A stretch of 64,000 nt of DNA from Eurosta solidaginis. Taxonomy: Eukaryota; Arthropoda; Insecta; Diptera; Tephritidae. The position numbers were made by a program, and so were the translations under genes. This document shows, one piece after another, positions 55,588 to 64,000 of this stretch (position 1 is the first letter of the stretch; each line of letters begins with the position of its first letter). Where the stretch lies: assembly GCF_040869045.1 (NCBI RefSeq), contig NC_090320.1, positions 240,808,978-240,872,977 of the forward strand, written 5' to 3'. The notes under the pieces were generated by a model, which was not told where the DNA came from, made no database searches, and saw only the letters and a program-made list of their open reading frames with translations.

Positions 55588-56326
55588 TTATGATTTCGGG
55601 GGCGGCATCTTTGGCCGAATAGTCACTCCATAACGTTTCAAGGTGTTTCTCGGCAGCATAGCGCGACAAAACATCCGTTGGAAAGTCTTCGGAGCTACAC
55701 CTAGCGCCTCTAGGAAAGTGACGTCGACGAAGGTATGAGTTCGAAGTCGCAGTCCTATAGCTTCTGTGCTGGCATATGGTGTGAGGGTCAGGAGGCGTGG
55801 TAGCGACTGGTGGTCGGGATTGCTACTATTCTTAAAAACAGCCGAAACAACTAGAGGCGCCCTGTGCCTCATGAGTATCAAAAGACCATTAATAGCAACC
55901 GTAAGTCGCCTTTGTGCGTGACTGCCAAGAAACCACAAATGATTTAAAGAAATTTGTTCGCGACGATTATTAGGAGTTAACCCTAGGTGAAACTACGCTG
56001 TGGACGAGATATACAGACAAAAGTGTGACTATTTTATGTATCTCTATTTATTTTCAGCAGACGCAGCAGTGCCAATTCCAAAGACCGGGGTTAGGTTCGA
56101 AGCCTCTCTGAAGTAAGCAAACGAGGGACAAAATCTCGGATCTCCGAAATGGCCAACACGTTGATTTCCTTAAATACATACAAACAAAACCTTTCCTAAA
56201 TATTATTTTTTTTAAATAGAAAAACCAAGCTTTGTAAAGTAAGAACACCGGCGTAAGCCGGTATATAATAGAGCCTACGACGCCGCCGCCGATAAAGTGA
56301 TCGGCGTAAACCTCTAGTATGTACAT
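55588..56326 (-). pseudogene. Jockey-type LINE ORF2 5' relic (minus)
   Basis: The minus strand near 56105-56080 reads LLQRGFEPNPGL, the degenerate counterpart of the 2A-like GIEPNPGP motif of the copy at 48185-48208, then WHCCVC as the start of a Cys-rich region. 55938-55588 reads WFLGSHAQRRLTVAINGLLI, matching WLLAVHALGRSVVCALVSAL of that copy. Endonuclease core and polymerase are missing. Confidence 0.65.
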
Positions 56327-57949
56327 ACATATGTACTTATTTGTCCAATTTTTGTTTTAAATTTAAGGAAAATGGAAACATTTTATATCAAATGTGCGTT
56401 TACAAATATAAATATAATTATAGTATAACAATATGCTGAAAAGTTTGGAAGAAAAAGTTGAAATAACGTTCATGAAATTGACGCCAATGTGGTTTAACAA
56501 ACGGTGCAGTGCCGTTATTTTCGCTAGAGCATGTACTAACGCGTGTGTGAATATGTATGTAGCAAATATATATGTAGCAAGCATGCGTATTTATGTATTC
56601 ACATATTTACGTATATATATTGCAACATACTTTCGTACAAAGCTGTCGATGGTAATTCGGAACAAGTTTTGTTTATTTGAATTCAGATTTATGTAAGTTA
56701 ATATTATTTTAATTAATATTACTAAATATAGCAATAAAATCATTAGAAATGAAATGTACTTAGGTGTAATTTATACAAATAAAAAAAAACTACGTAAGTT
56801 TAAATATATATTTATCCGGCTTTTATTATTTCCACAGGTATTAATGTCATATGAACAGAAAACTCTGTTGATGTAAAAGTTTACGATATTAATCTAGAAA
56901 AAACAGAAATAACTGTTTTGTTTATTTGACTACTAAAACGGTCAATTACGAATCAACGATTTGTGCGTAGTTGATTCAACATCTTGTTGCGACGAATAAA
57001 AATTGACAGAAATTTCGGTTGAATTGACCCGTATTTCGCTTGACTTTACCAGTCTTTTTCTTTCAGTTTAGCATATTTACGAATTCTTTCGTGAGTGTTA
57101 ACAAACGCGCGTGCATACATCCTGCCTCGTTGCTCGCCAATCTACGACGACGATGATTTGACTCTTACCAACATAGCCACAGTTTCAATTTTCATTACCA
57201 CTGCTCTAAGATTCAGGCGTTGGCTATTCAAAGCGCACGTGTGCCAAATTTTTCTTTTGAATCCCAGCAGACTGTAAAAATTTTAAATTGGTGAAGAAAT
57301 TTTTGTATATTACACTAAAGGACCAGAAAAGACTTCAGTCCAGCCACTTATTAAGGTTCCGATATGATTCCAATAAAGCTCCCGAAATTCTTTAAAAGGA
57401 GTAAAAAAAACTCCAAATTCATTGGATTCCGAGTCATCTCGTATTTCCTATTTTAAGTTGTCCAGCACATTGATAGATGCATTTGTTTTGCTTTCAAAGC
57501 AGTTGAGGAAACATTTGCAAGAAAATTTTTTAAACGCAGTTAAGAAAGAAGTATTTCTGTTCAGACTTTATTTTATAAATATTTTACGTTTTGGTCTAAT
57601 ATTTGTGAGTGTGTAAAACAACAATCAGAATTTTTGTAAAAAAATACCAAACTATGTTCCAAGAGGATGGTTTGCGAATATTCGAAATAGCTCGACTTCA
57701 GCGTCAGCTACAGGAATATTTTTTTCTTTTTATGGATCTCCTGTTTTTACCTGGCCAATATATCAGGTAGATCTAAACTGCGATCATCAAAACATTAAAC
57801 GATTACACAAATCGGTCAAGTTTTTTTGTTAATTATTGTTTTTTTTTTTTTATCGCAAATAATGGCAGCATTGTTTTTGTATACGGCAAGAAGAACCTTG
57901 AGCGAGGAGATGCTGGTATTAGTAGAACTATGCCGATCCGGTTTCAAGG
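56327..57949. other. Unassigned stretch with a possible decayed MITE
   Basis: No gene recognised. At 56830-57070 the minus strand starts ctgaaagaaaaagactggta and resembles the end of the MITE at 22591-22842; the other end is unclear. Alternating gcatgcgtatttatgt sequence near 56580 is simple. Confidence 0.3.
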
Positions 57950-58220
57950 GTTGCAAAAAGTTTCAGTTCTAAAAAAAATTAAATGGCTTCAACGAATTTT
58001 CTAATTTTCTAGTTCTAAAAAGTGACGAGTTTTAAAAGATTAAAATATTTCAAAGAGTCCCCAGTCGTAAGAGAGGTAACACGTTTTAAACAGGAAGAGG
58101 TTTCAAAACAGTGAGCAGTTCTAAAAAAGATTTCTATGCAACCAGTTTTAAAAAAACTAATAGGTCCAAAAAAGTTGCCATGTCTAAAAAAAGGTAAAGG
58201 AATACCAGTTCTATAAAAGA
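57950..58220. repeat. Degenerate short-period repeat of agttctaaaaaa
   Basis: agttctaaaaaa or close variants (agttttaaaag, gtttcaaaac, gtctaaaaaaag) occur about ten times at irregular 20-30-bp spacing. Confidence 0.55.
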
Positions 58221-60369
58221 ACAAGTAAGAACGGGACTGTCTTCGGCTGTGCCGAAGACTTCATACCTTTCATGAATAGGGCTGAACAATAATCTTATCC
58301 CGTTCGTAATCTCCGAATAATCGGATGTATAAGATAAGAAATATATAGTGAACAGATCTACACACCTTAACGATTTTTAAGATAAATATAAAATAAAAAA
58401 CAGGTAGGTACTTTGTGTGAGGATGCAAAGTTTCAGGTTTTTTGTGGTCTGCGTGTAAAAACTATGACTACGAATCACGTTTTTCAACAACATATGACGT
58501 AAACGTAACTATTTGATGAAATTTGATGAATTTTGAAGCTTCTAGCCGTAAAAAGGGGGCAAAAATTAGAGTTTATATCGGGTATATAATATATATATAT
58601 ACCACCGATCTCTATGATTTTTTCAGACAACAATATATGCTATATACGTAAGCATTTGGTGAAATTTGAAGCTTCTAGCTGTTAAAATGGGGAAGAAATT
58701 GCGCAAAGTTTCTTATCTGAACAATCGGTTGTATGGGATATATACTATATATACCACCGGTATCTATGATTTTCTCAGACAACAATATATGCTATACACG
58801 TAAGCATTTGGTGAAATTTGAAGCTTCTAGCTGTTAAAACGGGGCAGAAATTGCGCAAAGTTTCTTATCTGAACAATCGGTTGTATGAGATATATACTAT
58901 GTATACCACCGACCTCAATGATTTTTTCAGACATCAATATATGCTATACACGTAAGCATTTGGTGAAATTTGAAGCTTCTAGATGTTAAAATGGGGCCGA
59001 AATCGCAAAAAAAATATATATATACTATATATATATACCATCATATATATATTATATATATCACCGATCTCTATGATTTTTTGACACAACAATACATACT
59101 ATATACGTAAGCAATCGGTAAAATTTGAAGCTTAAAGCTGTTAAAATGGGGTAGAAATTGCGAAAAGTTTCTTATCTGAACAATCGGTTGTATGAGATAT
59201 ATACTATATATACAACCGATCTATATGATTTTTTCAGACAACAATATATGCTATATACGTAAGCAATCGGTGAAATTTGAAGCTTATAGCTGTTAAAATG
59301 GGGTAGAAATTGCGAAAAGTTTCTTATCTGAACAATCGGTTGTATGAGATATATACTATATATACAAACGATTTCTATGATTTTTTCAGACAACAATATA
59401 TGCTATATACGTAAGCAATCGGTGAAATTTGCAGCTTACAGCGTTTAAAATGGGGTAGAAATTGCGAAAAGTTTCTTATCTGAACAATCGGTTGTATGAG
59501 ATATATACTATATATACAACCGATCTCTATGATTTTTTCAGACAACAATATATGCTATATACGTAAGCAATCGGTGAAATTTGAAACTTATAGCTGTTAA
59601 AATGGGGTAGAAATTGCGAAAAGTTTCTTATCTGAACAATCGGTTGTATGAGATATATACTACATATACCACCGATCTCTATGATTTTTTTAGACAACAA
59701 TATATGCTATATACGTAAGTATTCGGTGAAATTTGAAGCTTCTAGCTGTTAAAATGGGGCTAAAATTTGCGAAAATATATATATATACTATATATACCAC
59801 CATATATACACTATATATACCACCGATCTTTATGATTTTTTCAGACAACAATATATGCTATATACGTAAGCATTCGTTGAAATTTGAAGCCTCTAGCTCT
59901 TAAAATAGGGCATTAATTACGAAAAGTTCCTTATCTAAACAATCGGTTGTGGGGGATATATACTATATATACGACCGATCTCATCAATTTTTTCAGGAAA
60001 CAATATGTGGAATATACGAAAGTATATGGTGAAGTTTGAAGCTTCAATCTGTTAAATTGGGTAAGATATTACAAAAATCCTCTTTTTCTGAAAAATCGGT
60101 TGTATGGAGGATATATGCTATAGTGGTCCGATACGGTCGGTTCCGACAAATGTCTAATCGGACACCCAAATACACCCGCTCACCAAATTTTATCAAGATA
60201 TCTCAAAAATTGAGGGACTACTTTGCATACAAACAGACAGACGGACAGACGGACATGGCTAAATCAACTCAGCTCTTCAACCTGATTATTTCGGTATACT
60301 TAATGGTGGGTCTATCTATCTTCCTTTAAGGACTTACAATTTTCGGTTTCGTGACGAAATTAATATACC
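58221..60369. mobile_element. Second tandem-repeat element family, full copy
   Basis: Left end acaagtaagaacgggactg with hairpin cttcggctgtgccgaag (58241-58257) and cttcatacc; right end has gacagacggacagacggaca (60236-60255) followed by tggctaaatcaactcag, then gtttcgtgacgaaattaata and tacc. The layout (aagtaag, hairpin, catac; array; GTCY microsatellite; short palindrome) parallels the HINE-like family but the sequence differs. No coding frame. A truncated copy lies at 10500-10870. Confidence 0.65.
58610..60125 (+). repeat. 152-bp tandem array, about ten units
   Basis: gacaacaatatatgctatat recurs near 58626, 58778, 58930 (variant), 59237, 59389, 59541, 59693 and 59843, spaced 152 bp with small deviations. 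Each unit ends ttatctgaacaatcggttgt and an at-alternating stretch with ccaccgatctctatgatttt. Middle units (59160-59640) are nearly identical; outer ones are more divergent. Confidence 0.9.
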
Positions 60370-60384
60370 ATTTCGTTTTCATTA

Positions 60385-60770
60385 AAGAGTATTTTAAAAG
60401 GGAAGTGAACCATTTCTATAGGTCGACACCTTTTCGAGATATCGCCATAAAGGTGGACCAGGGGTGCCTCTATAATGTGCTTATTTTTATTTAGCACACA
60501 TATAGTAATAGGAGTAACGTTCCTGCCAAATTTCGTGATGTTATCTTCAACGACGGCCAAATTACAACTTGCAAAACTTGTAAATTAACTGCTATTCAAA
60601 GTGGGCGGTGCCACGCCCATTGCCCAAAATTTTACTAATTTTCTATTCTACGTCATAAGGTCAACCCACCTGCCAAGTTTCATCGCTTTATTCGTATTTG
60701 GCACTTTTTCGGTTTTTCGAAATTTTCAATTTCGAAATAGTGGGCCTCGTTATTGTCCGATTTAGTTCAT
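60385..60770 (-). mobile_element. Older HINE-like copy F, fragment (minus orientation)
   Basis: Starts inside a 130-bp unit (attaaagagtattttaaaag), runs through agcacacatatagtaatagg and gtgggcggtgccacgcccat, and is cut at ttagttcat (60770) where other copies continue ttttaaatagcg. Confidence 0.8.
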
Positions 60771-63700
60771 TATACTCAGTTGAGCAGAGCTCAAAGAGTA
60801 TATTAACTTTGATTGGATAACGGTTGGTTGTACAGGTATAAAGGAATCGAGATAGATATAGACTTCCATATATCAAAATCATCAGTATCGAAAAAAAATT
60901 GATTTAGCCATTTCCGTCCGTCCGTCCGTCCGTAAACACGATAACTTGAGTAAATTTTGAGTTATCTTGATGAAATTTGGTATGTAGGTTCCTGGGCACT
61001 CATCTCAGATCGCTATTTAAAATGAACGATATCGGACTATAACCACGCCCACTTTTTCGATATCGAAAATTTCGAAAAATCGAAAAAGTGCGATAATTCA
61101 TTACCAAAGACGGATAAAGCGATGAAACTTGGTAGGTGGGTTGACCATATGACGCGGAATAGAAAACTATGAAAATTGTGTACAATGGGCGTGCCACCAC
61201 CCACTTTTAAAAGAAGGTAATTTAAAAGTTTTGCAAGCTGAAATTTGGCAGTGTTGAAGATATCATGATGAAATTTGGCAGGAACGTTACTACTATTACT
61301 ATATGTACGCTTAATAAAAATTTGCAAAATCGGATAAAGAACACGCCCACTTTTCAAAAAAAATTTTTTTAAAAGTCAAATTTTAACAAAAAGATTAATA
61401 TCTTTGCTGTATATAAGTAAATTAAGTCAGCATTCAACTCCAGTAATATGATGCAACAAAATACAAAAATAAAAGAAAATTTCAAAATGGGCGTGGCTCC
61501 GCCCATTTTCATTTAGTTTGTCTAGAATACTTTTAATGCCTTAAGTCGAACAAAAATTTACCAATCCTTCTTAAATTTGGTAGGGGAATACATTCTATGA
61601 CGGTAGCTGTTTTCTGTGAAAATGGGCGAAATCGGTTGAAGCCACGCCCATTTTTTATACACAGTTCACCGTCTGTCCTTCCGCTCGGCCGTTGACACGA
61701 TAACTTGAGCAAAAACCGATATATCTTTACTAAACTTAGTCCACTCACTTTATCTTGGTATAAAAAATGGCCGAAATCCGACTATAACCACGCCCACTTT
61801 TTCGATATCGAGAATTACGAAAAATGAAAAAATTGCCATAATTCTATACCAAATACGAAAAAAGGGATGAAACATGGTAATTTGATTGTTTTATTGACGC
61901 AAGATAGATCTTTAGAAAAAACTATGTAAAATAGGTGTGACACCTACCATATTAAGTAGAAGAAAATGAAAAAGTTCTACAGGGCGAAATCAACAGCCCT
62001 TGGAATCTTGGCAGGAATACTGTTCGTGGTATTGCATATATAAATAAATTAGCGGTACCCGACAGATGATTTTCTGGATCACCCTGGTCCACATTTTGGT
62101 CGATATCGCGAAAACGCCTTCACATATACATCTAAGGGCCACTCGCTTTTAAAACCCTCATTACCACTTTTCATTTGATACCCATATCGTACAAACACAT
62201 TCTAGAGTCACCCTGGCCCACCTTAATGGCGATATCTCGAAAAGGCGTCCACCTATACACCGAAGCCCACTCGCTTTTAAAATGCTCATTAACACCTTTC
62301 ATTTGATTCCCATATCGTACAAACACATTCTAGAGTCACCTCTGGTCCACCTTTATGGCGATATCTCGAAACGGCGTCAACCTATGGAACTAAGGATCAC
62401 TCCTTTTTAAAATACTCATTAGCGCCTTTCATTTGATACCCATATCGTAAAAAAATATTCTAGAGTCACCCCTGGTCCACCTCTATGGCGATATCTCGAA
62501 AAGGAGTTCACCTATAGAACTAAGCCCCATTCTCTTTTAAAATACTCACTAACACCTTTCATTTGATACCCATATCGTACAAGCACATTCTAGAGTCACG
62601 CCTGGCCCCCCTTTATGGCGATATCTCGAAAAGGCGTCCACCTATAGAATTGAGGATCACTCCCTTTTAAAATACTCATTACCACTTTTCATTTGATACC
62701 CGTATCGTACAAACACATTTTAGAGTCACCCCTGGTCCACCTTTATGGCGATATCTCGAAAAGGCGTTCACCTATAGAACTAAGGCCCATTCTCTTTTAA
62801 AATACTCACTAACACCTTTCATTTGATACCCATATCGTACAAACACATTCTAGAGTCACCCCTGTTCCACCTTTATGCCCATATCTCGAAAAGGCGTTCA
62901 CCTATAGAACTAAGGCCCATTCTCTCATAAAATACTCACTAACACCTTTCATTTGATACCCATATCGTATAAACACATTCTAGAGTCACCCCTGTTCCAC
63001 CTTTATGGCCATATCTCGAAAAAGCGTTCACCTATAGAACTAAAGCCCATTACCTTTTAAAATACTCATTAACACCTATCATTTGATGCCCATATCGTAC
63101 AAACACATTCTAGAGTCACCCCTGTTCCACCTTTATGGCCATATCTCGAAAAGGCGTTCACCTATAGAACTAAGGCCCATTCTCTTTTAAAATACTCACT
63201 AACACCTTTCATTTGATACCCATATCGTACAAGCACATTCTAGAGTCACGCCTGGCCCCCCTTTATGGCGATATCTCGAAAAGGCGTCCACCTATAGAAT
63301 TGAGGATCACTCCCTTTTAAAATACTCATTACCACTTTTCATTTGATACCCGTATCGTACAAACACATTCTAGAGTCACCCCTGGTCCACCTTTATGGCG
63401 ATATCTCGAAAAGGCGTCCACCTATAGAATTGAGGATCACTCCCTTTTAAAATACTCATTACCACTTTTCATTTGATACCCGTATCGTACAAACACATTC
63501 TAGAGTCACCCCTGGTCCACCTTTATGGCGATATCTCGAAAAGGCGTTCACCTATAGAACTAAAGCCCATTCCCTTTTAAAATACTCATTAACACCTTTC
63601 ATTTGATGCCCATATCGTACAAACACATTCTAGAGTCACCCCTGTTCCACCTTTATGGCCATATCTCGAAAAGGCGTTCACCTATAGAACTAAGGCCCAT

Positions 63701-64000
63701 TCTCTCATAAAATACTCACTAACACCTTTCATTTGATACCCATATCGTACAAACACATTCTAGAGTCACCCCTGTTCCACCTTTATGGCCATATCTCGAA
63801 AAGGCGTTCACCTATAGAACTAAAGCCCATTCCCTTTTAAAATACTCATTAACACCTTTCATTTGATGCCCATATCGTACAAACACATTCTAGAGTCACC
63901 CCTGTTCCACCTTTATGGCCATATCTCGAAAAGGCGTTCACCTATAGAACTAAGGCCCATTCTCTTTTAAAATACTCACTAACACCTTTCATTTGATACC
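60771..64000 (+). mobile_element. HINE-like copy G, running off the window
   Basis: Begins tatactcagttgagcagagc at 60771 directly after the truncated copy F, in the opposite orientation. GTCY tract gtccgtccgtccgtccg at 60914-60931, usual internal blocks, then the 130-bp array from about 62090. The right end (ctcaactgagtat and hairpin) is beyond 64000, so the copy is already more than 3.2 kb. Confidence 0.85.
62090..64000 (+). repeat. 130-bp minisatellite with higher-order structure
   Basis: tagagtcac begins at 62461, 62592, 62721, 62851, 62981, 63111 and on at 130-bp steps to 63891, about fifteen units in view. Variant units repeat in blocks: the variant with gcctggccccc and gaattgaggatc at 62592 recurs at 63241 (650 bp), and the ctctcataa variant at about 62922 recurs at about 63702 (780 bp). 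Confidence 0.9.

Larger units (their letters stand above)
51191..56318. mobile_element. Candidate 5.1-kb element with inverted ACTAGAG ends
   Basis: Left end actagagatatacgcc (51191-51206) and right end ggcgtaaacctctagt (56303-56318) are inverted copies at 14 of 16 positions. Both are followed inward by GC-rich ccgccgccg sequence (51216-51300 and 56278-56291), and both are flanked by atgt (51187-51190 and 56319-56322). Inside lie a HINE-like copy and a LINE 5' relic but no transposase I can recognise. It may be a DNA transposon filled with later insertions, or two copies of a shorter repeat in opposite orientation. Confidence 0.4.

Noticed and set aside
62090..64000. Regular repeats considered as a CRISPR array
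   Set aside because: Units are contiguous 130-bp tandem copies without unique spacers, and the genome is eukaryotic.

Overview
The window looks like heterochromatin-like or gene-poor euchromatic DNA of a higher fly (Diptera, Brachycera), most likely a tephritid fruit fly. The sequence is AT-rich, non-operonic and almost entirely built from transposable elements: LINE relics with RNase H, Jockey-type LINEs, a tRNA-derived SINE, a BEL/Pao retrotransposon, a Gypsy-type gag-protease relic, a Penelope-like element, several MITE or foldback elements, and long non-autonomous elements carrying GACGGAC-type (GTCY) microsatellites of the kind described for dipteran mini-me/DINE/HINE elements. The assignment to Tephritidae rests on general familiarity with these repeats, not on a search.

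Layout. 1-16830: LINE 3' fragments (about 1990-3035, 3940-4945, 6413-7196, 9290-9845 on plus; 15495-16110 on minus), two SINE copies, two copies of a dispersed (CAA)-tailed repeat (the second split by a 252-bp MITE with a 6-bp target duplication), HINE-like copies at 7600-8746 and 11876-12416, and a tRNA-Gly pseudogene. 16831-18530: a full HINE-like element. 18930-21656: a possible small two-exon gene whose putative intron ends in a 1.5-kb T-rich tract. 22591-24372: a MITE, a short unrecognised ORF, and SINE pieces. 24391-30186: a Gypsy-type LTR element (LTR, tRNA-Leu primer site, gag-protease) invaded by a minus-strand Penelope-like element that is itself invaded by a HINE-like element. 30712-39031: a minus-strand spliced pseudogene of an uncharacterised insect family, cut in two by a 6.4-kb BEL/Pao element (32104-38545) with matching LTRs, a tRNA-Tyr primer site and the target duplication AATTT. 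39797-41178: a solo LTR and a foldback element. 41638-42520: the only intact-looking host gene, a secreted catalytically dead serine protease homologue with TATA box and poly(A) signal. 42872-50862: Jockey-type LINE copies on minus, bounded by a 1.05-kb duplicated segment. 51191-56318: a 5.1-kb block bounded by inverted ACTAGAG ends and an ATGT direct repeat, containing a HINE-like element and a LINE 5' relic. 58221-64000: a second tandem-repeat-bearing element family (152-bp units), then a HINE-like copy inserted head-on into an older one, running into a 130-bp minisatellite that continues past the window end.

How parts relate. The HINE-like copies have matching 13-bp subterminal inverted repeats (ATACTCAGTTGAG / CTCAACTGAGTAT), a 6-bp-stem hairpin just outside one of them, a GACGGAC microsatellite near the other end, and an internal 130-bp array that expands to different lengths. 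The nesting order gives a relative chronology: Gypsy-type element, then Penelope-like element, then HINE; host pseudogene, then BEL/Pao; old HINE, then new HINE. Apart from the protease homologue and the tentative two-exon transcript, I see no functional host gene.
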